A stretch of DNA of 64,000 nucleotides, from NCBI GenBank assembly GCA_002238825.1, contig MPNC01000005.1, positions 1 to 64,000 on the forward strand, written 5' to 3'. The stretch comes from SAR202 cluster bacterium bin87. Lineage in GTDB: Bacteria > Chloroflexota > Dehalococcoidia > Lucifugimonadales > UBA3495. A program made the position numbers and the translations under genes. The notes beneath the pieces were generated by a model. It was given only the letters and a program-made list of their open reading frames with translations. It ran no database searches and was not told the DNA's origin. How positions within the stretch are numbered: the first letter of the stretch is position 1; every line of letters starts with the position of its first letter. This document shows positions 25,593-34,282 of the stretch, piece by piece.

Positions 25593-25653
25593 CGGCGCTA
25601 CTTGGCGGGCGGGTTGCTTGCCGATTTTATGTAACGCATTTCAGGAGACCACC

Positions 25654-27372
25654 ATGCCGCAGGCTCATGAGTTGATTGTGCAGTTTCTGGAGGAGGCGGG
25701 GATTGACGCCGTGTTCGGGATACCGGGCGGCGGGACGGGGCAGATTTTCACCAACCTGGTGGGGAAGGAACCTGCCATCAACACGTACCTGGCGCGGCAC
25801 GAGCAGACCGCAGCGATCATGGCCGACGCCTACGCGCGGGCCACCGGGAAGCCGGCGGTGATCATGGGCCAGGGGCTGTTCATGGGGTCGAACGCCGCGT
25901 TCGGGATCATGGAAGCAATGCTGAGCAGCAGCCCGATGCTGGTGCTCACGGACACGTCGGACGGCGGCGTGGGGCAGCATCCAGCGAACCAGTCCGGGGC
26001 CGGCGAGTACGGGAGCATCGACCTGCACAACATCTTCCGGTCGATGACCAAGTACACGACGCTGGCGACGTCGCCCAAGGAGGCGGCGCTGGGGGCGCAG
26101 TTGGCGATCAAGCACGCGATGAGCGGCCGGCCGGGTCCCGCGTGCCTGCTGATGCGTTCGGCGTCCATCGGAGGCGAGGTTGACCTGGAGTCGCCGCCGT
26201 TCATCCACGACACGGCGGGATACCTGAACACGGCCAAGCCGCAGGCGGCGCCGGCGGACATCGAGAAGGCGGTCGAAATTCTGTCGCAGTCGCGGCGGCC
26301 GGTGATCGTGGCGGGCAACGGCGTGCACATGGCGCGGGCGCACGGGGTGCTGCAGCAGTTGGCGGAGCAGTGGAACGCGCCGGTGGCGACCAGCTACAAG
26401 GGGAAGTCGGCCATCGCGGAGACGCACCCGCTGTCGGTGGGCATGGTTGGGGTCTACGGACAAGAGGCGGCGAATCGGGCGGTGGGCGACGCCGACACCG
26501 TGCTGGTCGTGGGGGCGAAGCTGAGCCCGCAGGACACGGTTCGGGAACGGCCCAACACGTTCAACCCGCGGGGCCAGCGGATCATCCAGATCGACATCGA
26601 CGACCGGAACGCCGGCTGGACCTTCCCGGTGGAACTGGGGCTGATCGGCGACGCGGGGAGCATCCTGGGGCAACTGGTGGACGCGTCGGCGGATGCATCG
26701 GCATCGACGGCGGGCGACCGGAGCGAGTGGGCCGGCGCGCTGCCAGGACGGAAGCGGGACGCTGAGTTCTATGAGGACGCGGGACTGCACACCGATTCGT
26801 CGCCGGTGCTGCCGCAGCGGGTGGTGCGGATCCTGCAGGAGACGATGCCAGCGGACACGGTGTACGCGCTGGATGCGGGGAACAACCGGACGTGGATGGC
26901 GCACCTGTTCCAGTCGCAGCAGGCGCACACGTTCTTCTGCCCGGGCGGCACGGCCGGCATGGGCTGGGGATTGCCGGCGTCGGTGGGACTGCAGGTGGCG
27001 TATCCCGGGCGGCCGGTGGTGTGCGTGACCGGCGACGGCGGGTACATGATGACGGTGAACGCGCTGTCGACGGCGATGCAGTACAACCTGCCGATCATCT
27101 GCGTGGTGTTCAACGACGGAGCGCTGGGCATGGTGCGCCACCACCAGGAGCCGGGGCAGTACATCGCCTCCGAGTTCGCGGAGACGGACAATGCGGCGGT
27201 GGCGCGCGGTTTCGGGTGCTTCGGCGTGCAGGTGGCGGACTCGCGTAACCTGGCCGACGCGCTGCGGGACGCGCGGGCGTCGGGCCTGCCGGCGGTCGTG
27301 GACGTGCTGATCGACCGGGGGCCGAGTCCGGACGACTGGCGGGCGGACGCGCGGCGGTCGGGGGAGACATAG
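25654..27372 (+). CDS. ThDP-dependent acetolactate-synthase-like enzyme
   Basis: A 572-aa protein. ATG 25654 is chosen because GGAG lies 6-8 nt upstream and the family N-terminus (AHELIVQFLEEAGIDAVFGIPGGG) starts there; the upstream extension is not protein-like. The activating Glu is in ARHEQTAAIMADAYARATGK. The PP motif is GDGGYMMTVNALSTAMQYNLPI...FNDGALG. It is a benzaldehyde-lyase/acetolactate-synthase-type enzyme with unknown substrate. It is the first gene downstream of a promoter in a plus-strand group with an acyl-CoA synthetase, which may use the same carboxylic intermediates. Confidence 0.87.
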   Translation: MPQAHELIVQFLEEAGIDAVFGIPGGGTGQIFTNLVGKEPAINTYLARHEQTAAIMADAYARATGKPAVIMGQGLFMGSNAAFGIMEAMLSSSPMLVLTDTSDGGVGQHPANQSGAGEYGSIDLHNIFRSMTKYTTLATSPKEAALGAQLAIKHAMSGRPGPACLLMRSASIGGEVDLESPPFIHDTAGYLNTAKPQAAPADIEKAVEILSQSRRPVIVAGNGVHMARAHGVLQQLAEQWNAPVATSYKGKSAIAETHPLSVGMVGVYGQEAANRAVGDADTVLVVGAKLSPQDTVRERPNTFNPRGQRIIQIDIDDRNAGWTFPVELGLIGDAGSILGQLVDASADASASTAGDRSEWAGALPGRKRDAEFYEDAGLHTDSSPVLPQRVVRILQETMPADTVYALDAGNNRTWMAHLFQSQQAHTFFCPGGTAGMGWGLPASVGLQVAYPGRPVVCVTGDGGYMMTVNALSTAMQYNLPIICVVFNDGALGMVRHHQEPGQYIASEFAETDNAAVARGFGCFGVQVADSRNLADALRDARASGLPAVVDVLIDRGPSPDDWRADARRSGET

Positions 27373-27428
27373 GACTTGCGTCGATGCACAGGATGGACGG
27401 GATTTTTCGATCCTGATTTTGGGTGAAA

Positions 27429-27450
27429 GGGGCGAATGGATATTCGCCCC
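27429..27450. repeat. REP-like palindrome GGGGCGAAT...ATTCGCCCC
   Basis: A 9-bp perfect stem with loop GGAT. A related palindrome (GGGGCGAACG...CGTTCGCC) lies at about 27893-27921, and degenerate relatives occur near 21511-21532 and 32271. It is a dispersed family rather than a unique terminator. Confidence 0.65.
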
Positions 27451-27471
27451 TGCGATTGATCGGGGGAGCCG

Positions 27472-27909
27472 TTGGGGGATCGCTGGAGGTCATTCAGCAC
27501 CGAAGAAGCCAAGGCGCTTCGGGATGTGCGGCTGGGGCTCGTAGGATGCGGATGCGGGTCGTGCAGCACCATCGCCGGCATGGAGTTTGGCCTTGAGGGC
27601 AGGCAACTGAGGTCGGGTAGGAAGGACAATCCGGTGCACCATTATCTTTCCATGCGGGCGTTTGCCATTGACCGGATAGCCGGCGGTGGGATGGGATCGT
27701 TCGCGTTCGAGGGTTATCTGACCATCATTGCGCTGGTGCTGAGGTTGGCCATGTTGCCTCAGGGTCCACAGGACTATGACGACAGTTACGTGGCCGACGT
27801 GAGAAGCGACGCAATGAAGATTGCCGATGAGAATGGGATCGGTCCGGGTTTGGGATACGGCCTGGATATGGAAGCGATACGCGAGTACGTAGGGGCGAAC
27901 GCAGGCTAG
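27472..27909 (+). CDS. uncertain hypothetical protein between REP-like palindromes
   Basis: A possible 145-aa product starting at TTG 27472 with no clear ribosome-binding site. It has a Cys cluster (GCGCGSCSTIAG), a hydrophobic stretch (GYLTIIALVLRLAML) and an acidic C-terminus. The stop falls inside the second REP-like palindrome, so the 3' end is unreliable. It may be a decayed gene or a chance frame. Confidence 0.3.
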   Translation: MGDRWRSFSTEEAKALRDVRLGLVGCGCGSCSTIAGMEFGLEGRQLRSGRKDNPVHHYLSMRAFAIDRIAGGGMGSFAFEGYLTIIALVLRLAMLPQGPQDYDDSYVADVRSDAMKIADENGIGPGLGYGLDMEAIREYVGANAG

Positions 27910-27943
27910 GCGTTCGCCGCACGAGCAAAGAGGGAGAACACCG

Positions 27944-30067
27944 ATGGATTTCTGGAATGATACGCAGCTGGCTTCGATTGACCGGATGCTGAACCCGCGA
28001 TCGATTGCGGTGGTGGGGGCGACGCCTCGGATGCAGTACGGCGGGCGGTTCGTGGCGTCCGCGATGGGCGCGATGGAGAATGGGGTCAGCGTGTATCCGG
28101 TGAACCCGCGCTACGAAGAGGTGCAGGGGTTGCGGTGCTATCCGTCGGTGTCGGCGCTGCCGGAGGCGCCGGACGTGGTCGGCGTCGTTGTGCCCTACCA
28201 CGCGGTGCTGGACACGCTGCGCGAGAGCCACGAGAAGGGCGCGAAGTCCGCCATCGTGATCTCGGCGGGGTTCTCCGAACGAGCCGTCGATGACCGGCGG
28301 GACCTGCAGGCCGAACTGGGGCAGTTCGCGCGGGAGTCGGGTATGCGGGTGAGCGGGCCCAACTGCCTAGGGCTGGCGAACCTGAAGGACGACATCTGGG
28401 CCAGCGCAGGCTCGCGTGGAGCGGGAGGACTGAGCGGGCCGATCGGGCTGGTGTGCCAGAGCGGGGCATCGGCGTTCGGGCCGTTCCTGACGCGGGCGGT
28501 GGACGAAGGCATCGGGTTCACGTACATCGTGTCGACGGGCAACGAGGCAGACCTGGACTTCTGCGACTTTGCGCGGTACCTGCTGGACGACGACGACACA
28601 CGGGTCATCGCCGGCTTCGTGGAGGGTTTCAAGGACGGCCGCAAGTTCCTGGAAGTGGCGCGGATGGCGGCGGAGCGCGGGAAACCCATCGTGCTGATCA
28701 AGATCGGGCGTTCCGACCTGGGATCTCGGGCGGCGGGTTCGCACACGGCGGCGCTGACGGGAGTGGACGAGGCCTACGAGGCGGCGTTCGCGCAGTACGG
28801 CGTGATACGGGTGCAGGACTACGACGACCTGCTGCAGGTGTCCAACATGATGGCAAGGTGCCCACGCCCTTCGAAGCGGGGGGTTGCCGTGGTTTCGCAC
28901 TCGGGCGGGATCAGCAGCCTGACCGCGGACATGTTCGGGCAGGCCGGGCTGGATCTGCCGCCGCTTTCCGACCGGGCGCAGGACGGGATCAACGACATCC
29001 TGAAGGGGTTCGGATGGGCAGCCAACCCGTCGGATGTGACCGGGTTCGCCAACAGCGACGATTTCCCGGCGATCATGTCGTTCATGGCGGAGGACGAGGA
29101 CGTGGGCACGCTGGTGGTGGCATCGGCGGGCGCGGATCCGCAGGCGACGCAGGTTATCGCCCAGCGGGACGCCAGCGGGATGCCCGTGGCGTTCCTGTGG
29201 ACGGGCACGCGGGGCGCGCAGTCGGGTCTGCCGATGCTGCGTCAGGCCGGGATTCCGGTGTTCTACGTGCCCGACAAGCTGGCGGCCGGCGTGCGATATC
29301 TGAACGACTACCACGACTGGCGGGAACAGCGGCTGGCGCGGGGGTTCGGATCAGCCGGCGAAATGACGAGCGAACAGGCCGAAGCTGCCAGGGCATTGGG
29401 TCGCGGCGGGGCATTGTCCGAGTACGACAGCAAGGGGCTGATCCGGGCGTTCGGCGTGTCGACCACACAGGAGGAGGTCGCGGCCGATGCCGAGGCGGCG
29501 GTGGTGGCGGCGGAGCGAATCGGGTACCCGGTGGCGCTGAAGGTGAATTCGGCGGACATTCTGCACAAGACGGAGGCGGGGGCGATACGGCTGGGATTGG
29601 GTGACGCCGATGCGGTTCGGCGGGCCTTCCGCGAAGTCACCGCCAACGCGACGGCTTACGACGCTAATGCGCGGGTTGACGGAGCGTTGGTCCAGGAGAT
29701 GGTTTCCGGCGGTGTGGAGACCATAGTGGGCGTGTCCTACGACGCGCAGTTGGGGCCGGTGCTGCTGTTTGGGACGGGCGGCGTGATGGTTGAGGTGTAC
29801 AACGACGTGGCGCTGCGGCTGTGCCCGATCACGCGCGCGGATGCGCTGGATATGATCGACGAGGTCAAGGGGGCACAACTGCTGCGTGGGTTCCGGGGAG
29901 CGCCGGCGGCGGACGTGGACGCGCTGGCGGACGTGCTGGTGAGCGTTTCGCAGATGGCGGCGCAGCTGGAAGGTTCACTGGGTGAACTGGACATCAACCC
30001 GCTGATGGTTCTGCCGGCTGGTGAAGGCGTGAAAGCTGCAGACGCGCTGGTGGTTGGCGCTGGATAG
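27944..30067 (+). CDS. ADP/NDP-forming acyl-CoA synthetase
   Basis: A 707-aa protein with all parts of the ADP-forming acetyl-CoA synthetase family fused in one chain. The CoA-binding Rossmann domain comes first (MLNPRSIAVVGATP, YPVNPRYEEVQG), then succinyl-CoA-ligase-like domains with the phosphorylated His in AGSHTAALTG (about residue 267). The C-terminal ATP-grasp domain has YPVALKVNSADILHKTEAGAI and GELDINPLMV. It interconverts acyl-CoA, ADP and phosphate with acid, CoA and ATP, giving ATP in fermentation or catabolism, or activating acids. AGGGAG-type ribosome-binding sequence precedes ATG 27944. The next gene overlaps it by 14 nt. Confidence 0.9.
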   Translation: MDFWNDTQLASIDRMLNPRSIAVVGATPRMQYGGRFVASAMGAMENGVSVYPVNPRYEEVQGLRCYPSVSALPEAPDVVGVVVPYHAVLDTLRESHEKGAKSAIVISAGFSERAVDDRRDLQAELGQFARESGMRVSGPNCLGLANLKDDIWASAGSRGAGGLSGPIGLVCQSGASAFGPFLTRAVDEGIGFTYIVSTGNEADLDFCDFARYLLDDDDTRVIAGFVEGFKDGRKFLEVARMAAERGKPIVLIKIGRSDLGSRAAGSHTAALTGVDEAYEAAFAQYGVIRVQDYDDLLQVSNMMARCPRPSKRGVAVVSHSGGISSLTADMFGQAGLDLPPLSDRAQDGINDILKGFGWAANPSDVTGFANSDDFPAIMSFMAEDEDVGTLVVASAGADPQATQVIAQRDASGMPVAFLWTGTRGAQSGLPMLRQAGIPVFYVPDKLAAGVRYLNDYHDWREQRLARGFGSAGEMTSEQAEAARALGRGGALSEYDSKGLIRAFGVSTTQEEVAADAEAAVVAAERIGYPVALKVNSADILHKTEAGAIRLGLGDADAVRRAFREVTANATAYDANARVDGALVQEMVSGGVETIVGVSYDAQLGPVLLFGTGGVMVEVYNDVALRLCPITRADALDMIDEVKGAQLLRGFRGAPAADVDALADVLVSVSQMAAQLEGSLGELDINPLMVLPAGEGVKAADALVVGAG

Positions 30068-31175
30068 CGCAGCGACGGTGGATCCGGCCGAAGAAATCGA
30101 ACATCTCGCGCCAGCGCTGCGTTCGGACCGGTCGCTGGCCGAAAGGTTCCGGAGGTTCGCCGCTGAGGAATGTTCGGAGGCATCGGACGAAGGGGCCGGC
30201 TCCCGGACCTACGAGATACTATCCGAAGCGGTGGCCGTCGACCCGGCTCTGAAAGGCCTGGCGCGCAGGTGCCGCGTTGGCCAGCCGATACCCAACCTGT
30301 TCTTTGCGGCCGTCAAGCGGACGGCCGCGTTCTTCCCCGGCTCCGGACTGGCCGAACATTACCGTCGGATTGCAGCAGGAGATGGGCCGACGGCGGGCTT
30401 GGAACAGGCTTTTACGGAGTTTGCGCGGGCGCATCGGGACCAGATTGTCGGGTATCTGGAATCGCGCATGGTGCAGACCAACGAGGTTGGTCGGTGCGCT
30501 TACCTGTTGCCCGGTTTCCTGACCATTGCCGCAGAGAACCCGGGCCTGCCCTTGGCGTTGCTGGACGTAGGAGCCAGCGCCGGCCTTAACCTGAACTGGG
30601 ACCAATACCGGTATCGGTACTCGACCGGCGATGAATTCGGGCCGGCCAATTCCAGAGTCGTGATCGAGTGCGACGCCAGGAACGGGTTGCCGGAATTGCC
30701 CACGGCCTTCCCCGAGGTGAGTTTCAGGGTCGGGATCGATCTGGCTCCGGTGAACTTGGGAGACGACGAAGAATACCGGTGGATGCAGGCTTTGGTCTGG
30801 CCAGAACACCGGGAACGCGCGGCCGCGTTATCCTCCGCAAGGGACGTCTGGATACATTCGCGGCCTACGGTATTGCAAGGCGACACCGTGGAACTGCTGC
30901 CAACTACGCTGCGGGACATACCGGAAGATTCCGCGCTGTGCGTGTTTCACTGCCACACGCTGAACCAGTTTCCCGCTGCGGCGCGGGAGCGGTTCGCGGA
31001 CATCCTGCGGACAGAGTCGATGGAGCGTGTCGTATATCACATTCCGTCGGAGGGTGAACGGGTCTCGCTACGGAAGATTGTCGGGGGAACCGCGGAGACC
31101 CTGCTCACAGCGCGCAGGCAGGTACACGGCAAATGGATCGCATGGGATACTGATATAAGGGTATCCGCTGAGTAG
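30054..31175 (+). CDS. DUF2332 family protein
   Basis: A 373-aa protein. The stretch VQTNEVGRCAYLLPGF, then LLDVGASAGLNLNWDQYRY and ALVWPEHRERAAAL are characteristic of DUF2332 (PF10094). LLDVGASAGLN resembles a SAM-binding motif I, so a methyltransferase-like fold is plausible but unproven. The start seems to be TTG 30054 inside the end of the acyl-CoA synthetase gene, implying translational coupling. Confidence 0.8.
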   Translation: MALDSAATVDPAEEIEHLAPALRSDRSLAERFRRFAAEECSEASDEGAGSRTYEILSEAVAVDPALKGLARRCRVGQPIPNLFFAAVKRTAAFFPGSGLAEHYRRIAAGDGPTAGLEQAFTEFARAHRDQIVGYLESRMVQTNEVGRCAYLLPGFLTIAAENPGLPLALLDVGASAGLNLNWDQYRYRYSTGDEFGPANSRVVIECDARNGLPELPTAFPEVSFRVGIDLAPVNLGDDEEYRWMQALVWPEHRERAAALSSARDVWIHSRPTVLQGDTVELLPTTLRDIPEDSALCVFHCHTLNQFPAAARERFADILRTESMERVVYHIPSEGERVSLRKIVGGTAETLLTARRQVHGKWIAWDTDIRVSAE

Positions 31176-31256
31176 AAAATAGCCTGCGGCACGAATTTGA
31201 CACCGCTCAATGGCGAGGACCCGCCCCCGGCCGGAATGGCGGAGCGCGCTAACCGG

Positions 31257-31517
31257 TCAACGGGACCAGGTCTTTACGGCGATCACAGTGGCGCACAACA
31301 GTGAGGCGATGCAGAAGGTGGGCGTGGCCGCTAGTGACACTGCGTCCCATCCGGGTAGAAGCGACATGACGGCGATCCCGAGGCCGGCAGATCCGCCCAC
31401 AACGAGGCCACCCAAAATTGAGGTGGCCAAAACGTTGGTGTACCACGGTCTGCCCTCCTCGGTGTGGAGGGCGGAGGCCGTAATTCGCGCGATGGAAACT
31501 GAAAGAATATGGTTCAT
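31257..31517 (-). CDS. small membrane protein
   Basis: An 86-aa protein with a polar N-terminus and two or three hydrophobic helices rich in Gly and Ala (VLATSILGGLVVGG, SLAATPTFCIASLLCATVIAV). Its ATG overlaps the stop of the upstream PPOX gene by 4 nt, indicating one transcript. No family is recognised. Confidence 0.6.
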   Translation of the reverse strand: MNHILSVSIARITASALHTEEGRPWYTNVLATSILGGLVVGGSAGLGIAVMSLLPGWDAVSLAATPTFCIASLLCATVIAVKTWSR

Positions 31518-31930
31518 CGTTCCTGGAGGACTTCTCCTGAGAGTTGGTTGATTCGATAGAGGCGAACGAGGACAGCGGCGCCAGTGCGGTCGGGGTCGCG
31601 GTCCAGTTCACCCTGGACCGTGCGGGACATGACGTTGTCGCGGATGGCGCCTTCCCGGTACATGGTGGCCGTGCCGTAGAAACGCAGGTTGACCCGTTCG
31701 GTGGGATGACGATAGAAGAGCACGACTTTGGAGCCGTTCTCGATATTGGCAGCGGAATTCCGCCAACCGCGCTCCCAGAAGGCCAGAGTCTCACGGTCGA
31801 ACACGAGGACGCTGCCTCGCATGCTGATCTGCGGCTCGCCATCCGGGGACACGGTGGCGATGAACATGGGGCAGCGGTCAGCCAAAGCGTTGTCGATACG
31901 GCGACGGAGTTCATCGTCGATGTGGATCAT
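31514..31930 (-). CDS. pyridoxamine 5'-phosphate oxidase-like flavin/F420-binding protein
   Basis: A 138-aa single-domain protein: DALADRCPMFIATVSPDGEPQISMRGSVLVFD, LAFWERGWRNSAANIENGSKVVLFYRHP and LRFYGTATMY form the split-barrel flavin-binding fold of the PPOX class. Such proteins bind FMN, F420 or haem and reduce small substrates. The F420 option is attractive because an LLM-class enzyme also occurs in the window, but this is inference. GGAG precedes the ATG at 31930. Confidence 0.85.
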   Translation of the reverse strand: MIHIDDELRRRIDNALADRCPMFIATVSPDGEPQISMRGSVLVFDRETLAFWERGWRNSAANIENGSKVVLFYRHPTERVNLRFYGTATMYREGAIRDNVMSRTVQGELDRDPDRTGAAVLVRLYRINQLSGEVLQER

Positions 31931-32070
31931 GGAAAACTCCTCAAGGATCCGGCGGGATGCGGAGCCGTTTTGAGGAACTTGCTCCCGGCCCGTCGAATGG
32001 CCCCTATAGAATACCCGACGAAACGCCGGAGGGTGAGCGTAATCTCTCGTACGTACCCGCTCCCATAAAT

Positions 32071-32182
32071 CGTCAGAACCAGGATTTACGGGATTTTATG
32101 ATTGGGCAGGGTTGGGAGATCTCCGTCACAGTACGGTTCAAATCCTGATAATCCTCAAATCTTGGAAAGCCTGATTCTGACG
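32071..32182. repeat. MITE/REP-like imperfect palindrome
   Basis: CGTCAGAACCAGG (32071-32083) and CCTGATTCTGACG (32170-32182) are inverted, 12 of 13 matching, and enclose GGATTTACGGGATTTT-type heptad repeats. It occupies the otherwise gene-free region 31931-32280. It looks like the decayed copy of a small dispersed element. Confidence 0.6.
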
Positions 32183-32280
32183 TTGCCCCGCCACAAACCA
32201 AGTGCGGGCGAGAGCCAGACCCGGATTGACGGGCTATCGCTAGCCCATCCAGCACAAACGGAGTGTACAAGGGGCGAAAG

Positions 32281-33234
32281 CTAGCCTATCACCGGTATCG
32301 AGGAGTCGAAAGAAGCCTCTGCGGCGGCCAGAGCAGCCTGCTTCTCGGCGTCACGGGCGGCGCAGGCAGCACTCATCGCCAACACATCCTTGGCCCACTC
32401 GTCCACGGGCACGTCGATCATGCGCCCCGCGAAGGGAGCGGCGGCAGTACCGGCGGCCAACGCCTGAGCAAATACTTCGCGCACCTGCGTGTAGTAGTCG
32501 ACCAGCGACTCCGTTGGCGTGTAGGCCTCGTTGACGGGGTCGATCCAACTGGGGTGTCCGCAGACCATGCCCTTGAAGCCCAGGTTACGCGAGTCGGTGG
32601 CAATCTGAGTCATCGTTTCGTGGGAGATCTGGCCGGTCTGCACACCCATCGGATCGGCAACGGCGATGGGCTGCACGCCGGCGGCCGTGGCCTCGATACA
32701 CAGGCGGCCGCGGGCGAACACGAAGGCGTCGTGCTCGGAGGACTGGGTGATACCAAGAGAGGCAGCGAGGGCGGCCTCGTCAATGCCGACCTGCCTGACG
32801 CGGGGGGAGGCGGTGATGATTTCGCGAATATGCCAGATGCCGGCCGCGGTCTCGATGGATGGCGTAATTTCGAGGGAGCCACGGGTCACGCCGTGTATTT
32901 TTTCCAGGTCCGCCAAAATCGCATCGGCCTCCGCCACCTGATCCGCGGCCTCGACACCGGGAAGCACTATTCCGGTCAACGCCGGCCCAATGGCTGCATT
33001 GCTGTCGGCGTAAACGAAGTCGGCGTTGACGCGCACGAATACCTGCGCTCCGCCCTTGCCGGCGAGAGCCACGGACTGACGGAGGGTTTCGCGAACCCGG
33101 GCGAGTTCGGCGGCGGGAGTGCCGTCCTGCAGGTCTACGGTGACGGCGTCAGCGTGGCGCGTCCAACTGCGCACGACCATCCGTGATTGGACCGCCGGCA
33201 CGACAAGGTTGGAGCGTCGTACGAGGATCGACAT
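32281..33234 (-). CDS. HpcH/HpaI/CitE-family lyase, paralogue 1
   Basis: A 317-aa TIM-barrel protein of the CitE/malyl-CoA-lyase superfamily. The N-terminal strand motif is DAVTVDLQDGTP (family DxEDxV), the barrel Glu region is SLEITPSIETAAGI, then GMVCGHPSWIDPVNEAYTP for the CoA/substrate region. Family members cleave or condense citryl-, malyl- or beta-methylmalyl-CoA. The substrate here is unknown. It is the last of three adjacent minus-strand paralogues (33251 and 34283 upstream), in a likely operon from the palindrome-overlapped region at 35257. Confidence 0.82.
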   Translation of the reverse strand: MSILVRRSNLVVPAVQSRMVVRSWTRHADAVTVDLQDGTPAAELARVRETLRQSVALAGKGGAQVFVRVNADFVYADSNAAIGPALTGIVLPGVEAADQVAEADAILADLEKIHGVTRGSLEITPSIETAAGIWHIREIITASPRVRQVGIDEAALAASLGITQSSEHDAFVFARGRLCIEATAAGVQPIAVADPMGVQTGQISHETMTQIATDSRNLGFKGMVCGHPSWIDPVNEAYTPTESLVDYYTQVREVFAQALAAGTAAAPFAGRMIDVPVDEWAKDVLAMSAACAARDAEKQAALAAAEASFDSSIPVIG

Positions 33235-33250
33235 ATTGGACAGCTCCCGG

Positions 33251-34273
33251 TCAGCCGGGGGATTCCGCGGCCTCGGCGGCGTTCACGCGGGCAACCGCCT
33301 CGGCTTTCTCCTGGTCGCGTTCCTGGCACCGGGATCGCCATTGTAGCAATTCTTCAGCCCGCGCGGCTTCGTAGCGATCAATCACGCGGTGGCGGCCAAG
33401 GTACGAGTCAGCCGCCATGGGGCGGGGTGATCCCTCCCGATCCACGGAAGCGACGTCGACCTGCACCCAAGTCTCCCCGGTACGGTCCAGCTTGCGGTAC
33501 TCCTGGAGAACCCACATGGCGTCCGAAATCTCATCGTCGGTGGCCGCGAAGCCACGGATTTGCGGTTCGACAACGGCCGGATGCAGGCCACCGCCGATGC
33601 GGAAGCCACATTTTCGCGCCGCGTCGGCTTCGGCGAAAGCGCGGTCAGGATCGCTGACGCTGCCGGTTATGTTAGGCGTGAACGGGACCGCATGGGGCTC
33701 GCGGCCCGCAGCGCGAGCCGCGAGTTCGACCTCGCCCTTACCGTAAACGAACTGGTCGAAGCCCACGAACATCTCGACGCCGAGGTCACGGGACATGTCG
33801 TAGCCGGAGGCGCCGCCGAAGTCCATCACCCGGGAACTCGCGGTGACGATCTCGTAGGCGTTGGCGACGCCGACTGCGGTCTCGATGTTGGCGCCGATTT
33901 CCACGGTGCCGGGCCGGATGCCACGTTCGGCTTCCAGGCGAGTGATGATTCCGTCCATCCGCTGAATTTCGTGGGCGTACTCCGCCTTGGGATAGTTGAC
34001 CATCATCAGCCCGGGCCAAACGACGGCGTTGAGGTCCGCCTCCATCAGGTCGTGGTTGATGCGACATACGGCGTCGGCGCCGCCCTTGTTGACGACGGAG
34101 ATGGATTCACGGATCAGGTTGCGGGCAACGTCCTTGAGACGGGGAGGGACCGAGTCCTCCAAATCCATGTTGATGTAGTCGCAGCCGCGATGCCAGGCGT
34201 TGTTGATAAAGCGCGGGGTGACAACGGGCATGGTCAGGCCGGACCGCTTCAGTCGCCGTGGTGTGCTGGCCAT
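33251..34273 (-). CDS. HpcH/HpaI/CitE-family lyase, paralogue 2
   Basis: A 340-aa protein and the most canonical of the three: YINMDLEDSVPPRLKDVAR gives the complete metal/substrate motif. TVEIGANIETAVGVANAYEI supplies the barrel Glu, and FRIGGGLHPAVVEPQIRGF the C-terminal substrate loop. A lyase of the malyl-/citramalyl-CoA type is likely. It overlaps neither neighbour but has gaps of only 16 nt and 9 nt, so the three are co-transcribed. Divergence among the three suggests a hetero-oligomer or different substrates. Confidence 0.85.
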   Translation of the reverse strand: MASTPRRLKRSGLTMPVVTPRFINNAWHRGCDYINMDLEDSVPPRLKDVARNLIRESISVVNKGGADAVCRINHDLMEADLNAVVWPGLMMVNYPKAEYAHEIQRMDGIITRLEAERGIRPGTVEIGANIETAVGVANAYEIVTASSRVMDFGGASGYDMSRDLGVEMFVGFDQFVYGKGEVELAARAAGREPHAVPFTPNITGSVSDPDRAFAEADAARKCGFRIGGGLHPAVVEPQIRGFAATDDEISDAMWVLQEYRKLDRTGETWVQVDVASVDREGSPRPMAADSYLGRHRVIDRYEAARAEELLQWRSRCQERDQEKAEAVARVNAAEAAESPG

Positions 34274-34282
34274 GGGGAACTC

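Noticed and set aside
25627-27144. 505-aa minus-strand open frame
   Set aside because: Shadow of the ThDP enzyme on the other strand; Arg/His-rich low-complexity translation.
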